A stretch of 64,000 nucleotides of DNA, taken from positions 43,852,706-43,916,705 of the forward strand of contig NC_021673.1 in the NCBI RefSeq assembly GCF_000247815.1. The letters are read 5' to 3'. The notes under the pieces are model-generated. The model was not told where the DNA came from, searched no databases, and saw only the letters and a program-made list of their open reading frames with translations. This DNA comes from Ficedula albicollis. Taxonomy: Eukaryota > Chordata > Aves > Passeriformes > Muscicapidae. The position numbers and the translations under genes were made by a program. Position 1 is the first letter of the stretch, and every line of letters begins with the position of its first letter. Shown one piece after another: positions 18,101 to 30,930 of the stretch.

Positions 18101-21100
18101 TTCTCTTTGAACACTGCAGTTATTATCAGAGAACGAAAAACCTAATTTCCCTCCCCTATCTGGCCATCTGTTTTCACAAAATGTGTGGCATTTTCATAAC
18201 TTTGAAAGCTGAGTCAGATGTCACTGAAGTTGACTAAGAGTTTCTATGAAGGAATCCACAACCACCTAACCACACTGGAGTGTGATCAGAAGTCATCCTA
18301 GTCTGCCTGTCTGCAAGGAATCAATTCAAAACCAGGTAGCCAGTGGTAGCTGTGGGACATCTTCTAGCTGTGCACAGACACAGGTCTTCCTGAGACACAG
18401 GCCACACCTACAAATTCGATAAAACTATGACACCCTGTCAGAAATAGTTCTGCCAATTTTGCTATTTCACTCAATAATTTTAGTAGCTACTTCCTTGTTC
18501 TGCTGTGTGGAGAAGCTTAATTAACAACTAGCATCTAACAAGAGCTAGATTCCCATTCTTCTAAAACTCTTTTTATTCCAAGCTATTTTAAATATATATA
18601 TAATACTTTTATTCTGAAAGAAACACAAGGACTGAACATTTACAGGTCCTGACTCTCTCTTAAGATTTAATTCTGTCTGCAGCAATCATGCACTGCCATT
18701 AAGTAAATCAAATTTTGCTACAATTTCCTTTCTCTGATGCAATGATTGGAGCACCTTACTGTATCAGTAGGAAAAGAACTTATGCTGACAGATACAGACA
18801 TAGTCTTGACAGTCTTCCCTCTGCAGCACTGAACAGAGTCGGAGAAAAAGAAGAGAAGAGAGAGAAGAAAAAGAGAGGAGAGGAGAGGAGAGGAGAGGAG
18901 AGGAGAGGAGAGGAGAGGAGAGGAGAGGAGAGGAGAGGAGAGGAGAGGAGAGGAGAGGAGAGGAGAGGAGAGGAGAGGAGAGGAGAGGAGAGGAGAGGAG
19001 AGGAGAGGAGAGGAGAGGAGAGGAGAGGAGAGGAGAGGAGAGGAGAGGAGAGGAGAGGAGAGGAGAGGAGAGGAGAGGAGAGGAGAGGAGAGGAGAGGAG
19101 AGGAGAGGAGAGGAGAGGAGAGGAGAGGAGAGGAGAGGAGAGGAGAGGAGAGGAGAGGAGAGGAGAGGAGAGGAGAGGAGAGGAGAGGAGAGGAGAGGAG
19201 AGGAGAGGAGAGGAGAGGAGAGGAGAGGAGAGGAGAGGAGAGGAGAGGAGAGGAGAGGAGAGGAGAGGAGAGGAGAGGAGAGGAGAGGAGAGGAGAGGAG
19301 AGGAGAGGAGAGGAGAGGAGAGGAGAGGAGAGGAGAGGAGAGGAGAGGAGAGGAGAGGAGAGGAGAGGAGAGGAGAGGAGAGGAGAGGAGAGGAGAGGAG
19401 AGGAGAGGAGAGGAGAGGAGAGGAGAGGAGAGGAGAGGAGAGGAGAGGAGAGGAGAGGAGAGGAGAGGAGAGGAGAGGAGAGGAGAGGAGAGGAGAGGAG
19501 AGGAGAGGAGAGGAGAGGAGAGGAGAGGAGAGGAGAGGAGAGGAGAGGAGAGGAGAGGAGAGGAGAGGAGAGGAGAGGAGAGGAGAGGAGAGGAGAGGAG
19601 AGGAGAGGAGAGGAGAGGAGAGGAGAGGAGAGGAGAGGAGAGGAGAGGAGAGGAGAGGAGAGGAGAGGAGAGGAGAGGAGAGGAGAGGAGAGGAGAGGAG
19701 AGGAGAGGAGAGGAGAGGAGAGGAGAGGAGAGGAGAGGAGAGGAGAGGAGAGGAGAGGAGAGGAGAGGAGAGGAGAGGAGAGGAGAGGAGAGGAGAGGAG
19801 AGGAGAGGAGAGGAGAGGAGAGGAGAGGAGAGGAGAGGAGAGGAGAGGAGAGGAGAGGAGAGGAGAGGAGAGGAGAGGAGAGGAGAGGAGAGGAGAGGAG
19901 AGGAGAGGAGAGGAGAGGAGAGGAGAGGAGAGGAGAGGAGAGGAGAGGAGAGGAGAGGAGAGGAGAGGAGAGGAGAGGAGAGGAGAGGAGAGGAGAGGAG
20001 AGGAGAGGAGAGGAGAGGAGAGGAGAGGAGAGGAGAGGAGAGGAGAGGAGAGGAGAATAAACAGTACAAGCAAGGCTAAAAATAACTAAGGAACTTTCCT
20101 TTGGGCTCACCTTTCACAATACACTTGAAGGTTTGGCTCACTACTCCTGTGTTGTTCTCTTTTTCCGCCGGCCACTCATAGACATAAACTGTAGTCCGAG
20201 AGGATCCAGCATCAAGGACTATTCCATACTGGGGATTAAAAAAGAATACATTAGATGAAGAAACAAACAATGATAGCTTAAATGCCCATATGCAGCTGCA
20301 CTCCACTGCACCACCAGACATTTAGAAAATGCATGCATAGTGTATTATTTACAAGAGAGATTAATTCTAGTGTTAGGAGCTTAGGCATGAATCCAACAGC
20401 CAAGCACAGAATCAATCTGGCTACAAACCAAGGAACATATCTTCAATAATTATTTCAGTGGGGATGGAGAATGCTCATCTCCTTTCAGCATCAGGTTCAA
20501 AACCCACACTGACAAATAGATAACGCGGTGTTAGGACCTGATTTTGGAGCAGGTTCATTCCCCTTTATCCCAGTCCACTCCCTGAACACTGAAGGGTTTG
20601 ATATCTAAGCACAGGCTTTAGATTCAAGGATGCACAAGGGATCCATAAAGCTATGAGCAAAGAGGTAAAGTACATAATAGTCGACAGTAAGAATGATGTA
20701 ACAAGTCTGGTTCTTTCCTAATTGCCCCATAAACCCCTCTCTTTGAGTGGTTTAGTCCACCTGAGAGTTTGCCTCTGAGAACAGGCTGTGCCAGAGCATG
20801 AGACAACACAGAGGGCAAGAGAATCAATATCACCCCATGATTATTTATTAAATAAATGGGAGAGATTTCAATTACTTGCCTCAGGTCCCTTGGACTCTGA
20901 GATTAAAGCAAAGGTTTCTCCATCCTGTCCCACTGCTTACTAGACCAGTCTTTCCCCCTTTCCCCTATTTTATGGCAGGAGAAAACTGTAGTAACTGGGA
21001 AGGCAATCTCCTATCATAAAGGGAAGCAAAATGCAATTTTGGTATCCTCGTTATGATTCCTGAACGTATGTTTAGCTCTTCCAAAGTCACCTAATTGTTA

Positions 21101-24100
21101 GGAGTCACACAGTATAGGGTTCATTTTTCTGTCAGCTTTTTTCTTTTCAAACAGACAGATGCCCAGGAGCCTGAGAATGCTGAAAAATGAGAGCTTCCAT
21201 CTGTCTGCAAAGCAGTAGGACCCCCTGTAGCAAGCTGATAAATTTCATCCCTCTGCCTCCCTGTGGGACCAAAATGTCTGACTGGGAAGGATCACTGCTT
21301 CAGGTGGCAAACCATTCAGCTTCCACAGCTGATGGTTCCCAGCTTCTACTGGAATCCTAAAAACTCCTGGCCCCCAAAGAATACCAGCAATACCATCCTA
21401 GTCATAGAGGACTGTTAGATAATGAAAATTTCATTTACATTTATGCAGACAATATTTACCTTGATCCACTAAAAGATTAAAGGCTCCACAGATACTATCA
21501 AACCACTACATCATTAGGTTCTGTTTCAGTAGCTACTTTAGCAAAGATAATTTGAGTGTATTTCCTCTCCTTGGAAGAGATGAGCACCCTGGAGGTACAT
21601 AACACAGTAATGGTCAATCTGCTTAAGGACTACTAATTAAATCTAGTCCCAGTCAGCTGAAAGTGTCAAACATAAACTTTTAACTTGGCTGCTTTTAGAG
21701 CTAACTATCATGCCCAAGGAGAGCTGGAAGATAATGGAAGTATTTTTACCTCAGTTAACTGTGGGCTTTTAGAGCTACTTCTCCTTCCCCTGCATTTCCC
21801 AGCCTCCTTCTGGAAGTAAGAGATTTCCATCCCAAAAAGTAGTGGTATGCTTATCTGAATCAATGTGTGACTGACAATTTTTTTTTCTTTCTCCCCTTTC
21901 TCCTCCTCTGTGTTTCCTATACAGCCTCTTTCTTCCTTAAAAGATGCTCATTTTTGAAAAGGTCTGTTGGGCCCATTTCGAGGTGGCTCGTGAAGCTCCT
22001 CAGGACTTGTGTGAGTTCACTGTGTGCAAACTGGCCCATGCAGCCTCAAAAAGTGGTGATCAGTGAGAACCGTGCCACATGTTAGGGCCAAGATTAATCT
22101 TTAATTTAAAAAACAGAAATGACACAGGATGCTGCATCTTAAGAAGGTGAGACAATTCTACAAGCCTTGTCTTAGCATGCTGCCAAAGACAAACTGGCTG
22201 GATTAAAATTTTCTAGGGCCATTAGATTTCTGTCCAGGTTGTCCAAGTTGGATCACCTTTGGCTGCCTGTAAGGATAAGCAATGCCTTCCTGCTTTGACA
22301 TGCACTGTGAGAGCACAGGCAAACCCTTATCCCAGGCTAGCAGCTATTAAAGAACCTTTTTCTCCCTTCTTTCCTTTCTACTTCAACTGTCTCACTGAGT
22401 ATTTCCATCATCTCAAAGGCCAGGTGATTCCCTAATATCCAAGAACTGCACCATCTACACAATGGACTAGATCAGTCAGACAAGACAGGGAGATATTAAC
22501 TCAGAAAAGCTTCAGAGTTCTGTTTTATAGTCCAGAAGAAAAAAGAAAGAAGAAAGGGGGAAACAAAGTGACTTGAAAGAAAATGCTTCTTATGGGAATA
22601 TGGCTTTGTAGGTACATCCTGAAGAGTAGCAATCCCAACAGATAAGCAAGCACAAGTCCCAGGATCAATCACCTTTTCAGCCTGAGTACCATTCCAATAG
22701 GAGGACATAGAGATGCACACAACCTTAAAGCAGGCACAGTTATGATGGGTCACTGCCTTGCAAACACTTTGAAAATTGCCAAGAGAAACTAGCAAGCTAA
22801 ACCAGTTACAGGGAAGGTGGAGGTCACAAAAGTGGATCTATGCTAGATGTATGCTTCAATTCTGCTACATAGGTTTGAACAATTTTTAATCAAGTACAAC
22901 ATCCACAAACAATGCAAAACACTTCCTAAGCACCAAAAGAGACAAGAAAAATTTAGGTATTGAAAACTGTAGCACCTCGAGGGGCAAATTAAAGAATTAC
23001 TATAATAAAATGAGGGTCTTTTCTCTAGGGCTCACAAAACAGCAATAGACAAACAGATTTTTTTTGATTGGTACAAAGACATTCAGCGCTATCATCACTG
23101 GCCTACCAAGCTCCTCCTTCTACTGTGAATTTCTTGTGAATGTAAATTACTCTCTGAGGATGACTCAGTGTCTCAGGAATCAAACTCAGGCTCCTCCATA
23201 TCACCTGCATTAGCAGGCTTGCAGCCCAAACTCAAATCCAAAGCCAAGGCACACGCAGTAGAGGAAACACCAGCCTTCCTGCAGAAGCAGTGTTGAAGCT
23301 GCTGTGATTCAGTAAGCAAACCTTCCCACTTAAGCCAGCTCCAGATAGTCCAGGTGGTTCCAGTGCTTCCTCAAACAGTAAGGTAAACAGTTTTATCTTT
23401 CTGAATGTGAAATTGAATTAATGACAAACACAAGAGGTAGGTGTAGGCTGTTTTTTAAATAGTGGTTTCAGCCTTGTCCTGGCTTCAGCTGGGATACATG
23501 TCAGTGCAGTCTTGCCTTGCATGAAAATTGGTGGGATGTGAGGCTGCTGCAAGCAGCCATGTGGGGCTCAACAGAGTCCACACCTGAGGCACTGCGGCCC
23601 CATGCATGATCCCAGCACACACCCCCTACCACACCACACAAACTCATAAAGTGGGTATCAGAATTACAGTTTTACCCATTGCCTGACTCACACACCACCA
23701 ATGATTCAGACAAGCCAAAGGTGTTTATAATCCCATGAAGTGCAACGAGGCATTAGCCTATCGTTTATCAGTATGTGAACCATCCAGTTAAATACACATA
23801 CAGGTGGAAAGGTAGAAGGCACTTCAAAGAAAAATCTGACAAGAGAATCGTGGGAAAAAACCAGAACTCTGCATGCCAGGCTGCACAGCTTCTTAGAAGA
23901 GTATTTTCTACAGCTTTTCCTCAGCTGTCTATATCTCTCATTGAAGAACCTGCACACGTGTTCCAAAGCAGAAGGCAAAGCCTGATCTTCAGAATATTTC
24001 AGTTTGTCTTTTGCAGTTTGCTCTGCCCCCCTTAATGAAGTTCATTTGATTCCATTAACATCCAGCAAGTCCCAACATGTGGTAAAGGATCAAGTGCATA

Positions 24101-24668
24101 GTTGGAGCCCAAATGCTTTTAATACACAGGAGCAATTTGCAAAGATGTCAGCATAAACTTCCCAGCTGTGCTTGGGGGCAGAATTTAAACTCTGGGTATT
24201 TCCCACTTCAAAATTATTTTTAAATTACTTCCAATCTCTGGCAAAACTAAAAAACAACAACAACAAAAAAAAGGAGTGAGATATTCTCCCCATTTGGCCT
24301 TTCAGTCCTGAAGAAGACATTGTGCAAAAGCCACCACAGGGAGGGAATCAAGAAATACTTTTCGTGCTTTGCGACTGACTCTTGACCAATTCTTTTTCTC
24401 TCAGCTTCAGTTTTCCCATGATAATATGATTAAACATTAATTTATGGCTGTGAGCTCATTTGAATCACCCCAAATGAGTTTAGAAAGGCACATTATTAAA
24501 TATCAGTTCAAAACGTAGCTTTTCTTTCTGAGGTATCCTAAGACTTACCTTAAGCCCTGGGGAGAGGATCTGTTGCTGATTGATCTGAATCACTGCAATA
24601 GCAATAACAAGGACTATGCTTAGAAGAAGGAACACTTGGGCAACAACACCCGGGGTTCTGGTGAGCAT
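8953..24668 (-). CDS. ENTPD3: Ectonucleoside triphosphate diphosphohydrolase 3
   Basis: ENTPD3 is a plasma-membrane ecto-enzyme of the GDA1/CD39 (apyrase) family. It hydrolyses extracellular NTPs and NDPs with Ca2+ or Mg2+ and so shapes purinergic signalling. Nine coding exons on the minus strand (24549-24668, 20111-20228, 16091-16241, 15154-15313, 12892-13122, 12172-12444, 11966-12076, 11337-11474, 8953-9186) join in phase to 1536 nt, i.e. 511 residues. Visible features are an N-terminal membrane segment (about 8-29), ACR1 DAGSSRTT (46-53), ACR2 GATAGMRLL (121-129), ACR3 around [13 protein letters not shown] with the expected catalytic Glu166, ACR4 [12 protein letters not shown] (200-211), ACR5 [12 protein letters not shown] (441-452), a C-terminal membrane segment (about 467-494) and a short cytoplasmic tail. 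NxS/T sites such as NNT and NLSG fit a glycosylated ectodomain. Mammalian ENTPD3 is 529 residues; this form starts about 17 residues later. The chosen ATG follows an acceptor by one base, which suggests a non-coding first exon near 28 kb. No frameshift or stop is seen. Confidence 0.96.
9187..11336 (-). other. ENTPD3: ENTPD3 last intron
   Basis: 2.15 kb of AT-rich, unique-looking intron. I see no nested gene, RNA gene or recognisable repeat. Confidence 0.6.
11337..11474 (-). CDS. ENTPD3: ENTPD3 exon [20 protein letters not shown]
   Basis: 138 bp, 46 codons, with acceptor TTTCAG and donor GTGAGT. It encodes the conserved [16 protein letters not shown] stretch and [11 protein letters not shown]. 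Confidence 0.97.
11966..12076 (-). CDS. ENTPD3: ENTPD3 exon [16 protein letters not shown]
   Basis: 111 bp, 37 codons, with acceptor CTATAG and donor GTAAGT. It ends [10 protein letters not shown]. This exon was not visible as a long open frame; it was found by matching family sequence between the neighbouring exons. Confidence 0.95.
12172..12444 (-). CDS. ENTPD3: ENTPD3 exon, cysteine-rich ectodomain
   Basis: 273 bp, 91 codons, from [18 protein letters not shown] to PKAKGNFV. The acceptor is CCCCAG and the donor GTAGGT. It contains conserved ectodomain cysteines (NPCYP, LCTQ, GLCQE, TACRD, DCPF). Confidence 0.96.
12892..13122 (-). CDS. ENTPD3: ENTPD3 exon with ACR4
   Basis: 231 bp, 77 codons in phase 0, starting [17 protein letters not shown] after the acceptor TGTAG. 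It contains [13 protein letters not shown] (ACR4, second phosphate-binding loop) and ends LLALLLQ before the donor GTCTGT. GTCTGT is weak at +3 to +5 but is the only choice that keeps phase. Confidence 0.94.
13123..15153 (-). other. ENTPD3: ENTPD3 intron between ACR3 and ACR4 exons
   Basis: 2.03 kb containing only a short A-rich run near 13236. No recognisable element is seen. Confidence 0.6.
15154..15313 (-). CDS. ENTPD3: ENTPD3 exon with ACR3 and catalytic Glu
   Basis: 160 bp with acceptor GCTTAG and donor GTGTGT. It encodes [18 protein letters not shown] through [22 protein letters not shown]3 carries the general-base Glu of the family. Confidence 0.97.
16091..16241 (-). CDS. ENTPD3: ENTPD3 exon with ACR2
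   Basis: 151 bp with acceptor TTTTAG and donor GTATGA. It encodes [20 protein letters not shown] through [11 protein letters not shown], ending in a split Arg codon. GATAGMRLL is ACR2. Confidence 0.95.
16242..18871 (-). other. ENTPD3: ENTPD3 intron, part on the low side of the GAGGA array
   Basis: Unique-looking intronic sequence with no gene-like signal. It becomes purine-rich (GA) from about 18840, leading into the perfect array. Confidence 0.6.
18872..20056. repeat. GAGGA pentanucleotide microsatellite, about 237 copies
   Basis: About 1185 bp of apparently perfect AGGAG/GAGGA units in an ENTPD3 intron, ending only 55 bp before the ACR1 exon. On the transcribed (minus) sense strand it reads CTCCT, so the pre-mRNA has a long pyrimidine tract ahead of the ACR2 exon and behind the ACR1 donor. 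Open frames in all phases (RGEER, LLSSP) are a trivial result of the repeat. Such perfection over 1.2 kb is unusual and the copy number should be treated as uncertain. Confidence 0.95.
20111..20228 (-). CDS. ENTPD3: ENTPD3 exon with ACR1
   Basis: 118 bp with acceptor CCCCAG and donor GTGAGC. It encodes [20 protein letters not shown] and onward to FKCIVK plus the first base of Gly80. DAGSSRTT is the phosphate-binding apyrase conserved region 1. Confidence 0.97.
20229..24548 (-). other. ENTPD3: ENTPD3 first coding intron
   Basis: 4.3 kb of intron with no recognised gene, RNA or transposon. Open frames here are short and lack family resemblance. Confidence 0.6.
24549..24668 (-). CDS. ENTPD3: ENTPD3 first coding exon (residues 1-40)
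   Basis: The exon starts at 24669 after the acceptor TTTCAG, and ATG is at 24666-24668. The donor GTAAGT follows CTT-AAG. It encodes the cytoplasmic N-terminus and the membrane anchor ([18 protein letters not shown]). Mammalian orthologues have extra residues before this point, so an upstream coding start cannot be ruled out. Confidence 0.85.
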
Positions 24669-24669
24669 C

Positions 24670-27600
24670 CTGAAACAACAAAGTGGGAAACACTTAGGGA
24701 ATTTGAAAGGATTTGGCTATTCTCTCTTAAAGCCTGAAGCCTTCAGTCAGTTGAAACTCATAAAATCTAATTTCATCAACTGGATTACTTAGTGGAAATT
24801 CCATCTCCTCGTTGAGAACTGCCTGGTGTTTCGCAACCACTAACTTTTCATTGTCTGGAAGGGCTGTGTCTGCACTGCCATGCTAAGGATGCCAGACCTC
24901 ACCTGGCACCTGCCCCTTCTCCATGGTGCCTACGTGTAGGAGCCTGCTCCCCACCTGCCACGCCTGAGGAAGGGCAGGCTGTGGCCAGGCAGGCCAGGCT
25001 GGAGCTCACCCAATGCTGCCCTGGCTCCTACAGCACTGGCACAGCCACGGACACACAGACACTCAGGGAGGCTGCTCCACTGAGTGCAGCTGGCTGCTTC
25101 TGCCAGAGGTGCAGGGTCTACAAGACACGCAGGCTTCTTCAGCAAAATAAAAAATGAAAAAGGAGGTTTTAAGAACATTAAAGTAGGCATCTTTCTACTA
25201 ACTGCTGAGGAAATGTGTGTGTGTGTATTCCTATTTTTATCACTCTGCACTGCACATAAAATATAAAATAGACATTTTAACTCAGAGATTTTGTAATGAG
25301 AAGTTGCTAAAGCTAGGTAAATCTAACATGGTTATGTTGGACAAACCCCAAGGTGGCATGAAACATACATACTAACAATTAAGGCTATTTATATGTTCAT
25401 ATCCTCTAGAAAAGTTTCCTAGAATTCAAATGTGGTTTAGGTTTCCTGGAACTTCCTCTCATCCTTTTCCATGTCCCTGACCAGACAGCTCTTAACCCCA
25501 AGAGATCATTCAGTACCTCTGAATACTGACAATCCACATATCAAAAACCCTTATGCTCCCCAGGGGCTGAGGAGGAAAGAGGCAGCTGGAGGGATGTAAC
25601 AAGCTAGAAATGTCAGAGGAACACAAGGAGAACTTGCCTGCCTTTGTTATTTCAGAAACCAGTTGTTTTGGCACAGAGAAATCAACGTAGCCTGGCATGA
25701 TCTATCCTGAGCCACATCTCCTAATTTTCCCATGCTGATTGCTGAACATACCAGTGGCTGCTAAGGACTGTCCTGCTATTTCAGCAATCAGCAGTGCCAA
25801 CCTGTGCTGAGGACAGGAGCTCAAAGGTGGTCTCCAGTCCATGGCCAGAGCACATGGGTCAGCCCCATTGTACCTGCAACACATGGACTTGTCCTTAATT
25901 CCAACCAGAGCCCAAGGGCTGAGGGAGAAAGCCAAATAAATGCTTCTCACACAGCTTCCCTTTTCTAAACCCCATGGGCTCTTCAAGCCCAGGGTGCCCA
26001 TGGTCCAACATCTATGTTCATGTTCAAAAGAGAAGAAAGAAATTTGTTTTGTTCTGGGACTAGCTTCACACTGAGCTTTGCATATGGCTACTGCTTTCCT
26101 TCATTGTCTTGCCATTTCTGTTGTAAAAACTATCTCAGATTGGCTTTTGGAAACTCTTTCGACACATCTTACTTCCAAAACATAGTTTTTAACATTCATT
26201 AACTCCCTTTTCTAAATCCATATGGGTTCCTTGTTTACGGCCTATCTACTCTTCCAATACTTTTCTTTCTTGGCTTGGTAATAGCTTTATCTTCTTAATC
26301 ATCAGTCAGTTTAAAAATAAAATTACCAGCAACATTGGTGATTTATTTACTTGTCTTCATTGCTTTACTATTCTGAGGCATCGAAACATCATGTACACAG
26401 TGCGCAAATGAAAAAATGAAATCTTTATTTTACTATTACAAAATATATTAACACCTATACTGTAACCTGCAGATAATGTCAGAACATACTAATTAGACGC
26501 ATTTATACAGATCAATTCCCTTTTGAAAGGTAAGAGAAGATTCTTACCTACACATTTATGAATAACTGTCTGGATAAAATATTTTAGGGGACAAAAAGTC
26601 ATTTTCTTTAGCTTTTGAATGTTCAATTTCAATTTTAAATGGATATATCTATATAATTTTATAAAGTGACTGAAAGAGAACAATCTGCTTACAACTTAAT
26701 ATATACCAGTCACTCCTGGATCAAAGCACTGATGTTCAGTGCTGGAAAAAAACAAGTCACCATCAAAGAATAAACATGCAGGATAAATGACTCTTTGAAC
26801 AACCAAAGCATTACTAAAAAGCAAAGCAATAATGACTATTAGACTCTTGGCACTTAAGTCTTAAATGAGTAAATATTTTCTGCTCCCTTTTCCAGAAAAT
26901 GGAAATCTTGGTTTGTTGAATTTCCCATGTACTTTCTTGGTACTGGGATTTGTCTTCATCAGAGGTTATTTTTCTCTTTTCAAAAATCTTTTTTGAGAGG
27001 CAGCATGTAAGGTAAAGGCAGATCTCTTAAGACATTGCCCATACAATCTTGTCCCATCAGCAATCATGACAATTTCATCAGAGATAATCTGCAAATCCTG
27101 ATTTACACAATAGCCTCTGTATCAAAAGGGCACCTTACACTGTGACCCCTTGAAGTCATCGCACAGCTGACACCTTTGCTGTCTTGCCACATAACTGGAT
27201 CAGAAGCACAGGGCTGTGTTTACCTATGGCTACACTCAGATCTGTCTCACACACCAGGCAATACAGTCACATTTGCCCATTCAGTGAAATCTGGGGAGAT
27301 ATCAGAGAGGAGTTCATTCACTCCACAGTTTATACAGAGTTTGTAAGGTAAGGAACTCTTGCTACCGTTGTGCACTTGTTGGCAAAAAGACAAATAAAAG
27401 GTGCTGACTGAGTATCAAAACCCAGTTGCATTCCATTATTAAAACAACGTCATCCTGAAGGAATAAACAGCGTAAATACATATTTTCCACACTCAGTTAA
27501 TTATGCTGGGCCACACGTGAGCACACTGAAAGGATCACTTTCTTCACCCTGCCTGCAAGCAAAAAGAATTCCTGCCTGCAAAGAATAGCACACTCAACTT

Positions 27601-28000
27601 CTTTATGCCACCGACATTTTAACTTAGTTAAATGCACACCGGTAAAAATCACTGCACTGAAATTCCTTTTCCCAAGTAACTTGAAACACCAAACACACTT
27701 CTTCTACCTGTTTGTTCATAGGGTGGGTAAGCATGCACCTTTCTTTACACTATAACCTGAGAGATGCAAATATGCTACCATTTATTTCAGGCGAGGTCCT
27801 CAGGTGAATGTTTTGAGTGCTGTGGGGAAAAAAACAAATGAAACACAAATCCCATAGCACCGAAACCCCAACATCCACAGCACTTTAAACCCCATTATGA
27901 AAACCTGCGAGGAGATTTCACACGCCTCCCTTCGGAGGAGGAATTAAGTAAAACAAGCACACAGACACAAAATTACGGGCAAGGCTTTCCCTCAGCTCAC
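24670..28000 (-). other. ENTPD3: Putative ENTPD3 5' intron
   Basis: 3.3 kb between the first coding exon and the candidate non-coding exon in the CpG island. No recognisable coding or mobile element. It is an intron only if the exon at 28001 is correct. Confidence 0.45.
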
Positions 28001-28260
28001 CGCCGTCCCGGCTGAGAAAGCTTCACACGATAGTTGTGATTTGCGAGAAATTGTCCCCCCAAAATAAGAGGCAGAGCGACACCGGCGCCGCAGCCGCCCA
28101 CCCCCTCAGCTCGGCCGGGGATCGCGGAGATCCCCCAGAGCATCCCGAGGTACCTCCGCAAGCCGAGATTGCCGGGACGAGGAGGGACGGGAGCCGGCTG
28201 CGCCCTCGGAGCGCCTGTCCCGGGGGAATCTGGGGCGGGTCACCGCCTTGGTGCCCGCCC
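28001..28260 (-). promoter_or_regulatory. ENTPD3: CpG island with candidate ENTPD3 non-coding exon 1
   Basis: GC- and CpG-rich sequence. On the minus strand it ends in a good donor, GGGACGGCG followed by GTGAGC, at 28001/28000. Splicing to the acceptor at 24670 would put the ATG in the context GGCGGATGC. This fits a 5'UTR exon, but no transcript evidence is available. The left limit is set by the donor; the right limit is arbitrary. Confidence 0.45.
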
Positions 28261-28456
28261 TCTGCTCCTGTATTTTCAGAGAGACGGAAAACTAACAAAC
28301 AAACAAACAAAAAAAAAAGAACTTGCAGTTTAAAAAAAAAAATTAAAGTAAATTAAAATTAAAAAAAAATAATCCAGATGAACTTACTGGAGTGGAGGGA
28401 GGAGATGTGCGGCGAGCGGCCGCGCCCGAGGCGTCACCGCCGCGGGAGATGCGGCG

Positions 28457-30543
<2,087 letters not shown>

Positions 30544-30930
30544 GGGGATGCTCCTGGAGAGGGATGCTCCCGGCGGGGGATGCGCCGGGAGGGGGATGCG
30601 CCGGGAAGCGGGGCTCGGAGGGCACCGAGTTTCCGCCTCAGAACCCCCCCGTGGCTCGGCCGTGCCTCTCTCCCTCCCTTCCCTCCTCCGGCGGCTCCCG
30701 CTCTCCGGAAACGCCGCTCGGGATTTGGCGGCAGCTGGTGCGGCGGGGTGTTGCTGGCCGCCCCTAAATCACATTGCTCAGTTCCCTCCCAAAGCGAGGG
30801 CAGAAAGGGGTTTGTCTGGAGGTGGGCGAAAGAATCCCTGCGTCTTCTAAAAGGAACAGGTGCTTTCTCTCAGACCCCAGAAATCAGCAGTCCCTCCTCT
30901 CTTAGGGCTACCTTTCCATCCAGGTTTTAG
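30544..30930. other. Right shore of the ENTPD3 CpG island
   Basis: CpG-rich sequence (GGCTCGGCCGTGCC, CTCCGGCGGCTCCCGC) that fades to AT-rich DNA after about 30850. No exon is identified. It could hold part of the ENTPD3 promoter. Confidence 0.45.

Noticed and set aside
18715..20110. Open frames of about 450 codons with RGEER or LLSSP repeats
   Set aside because: A perfect 5-bp repeat without stops is open in all frames; it lies inside an ENTPD3 intron.
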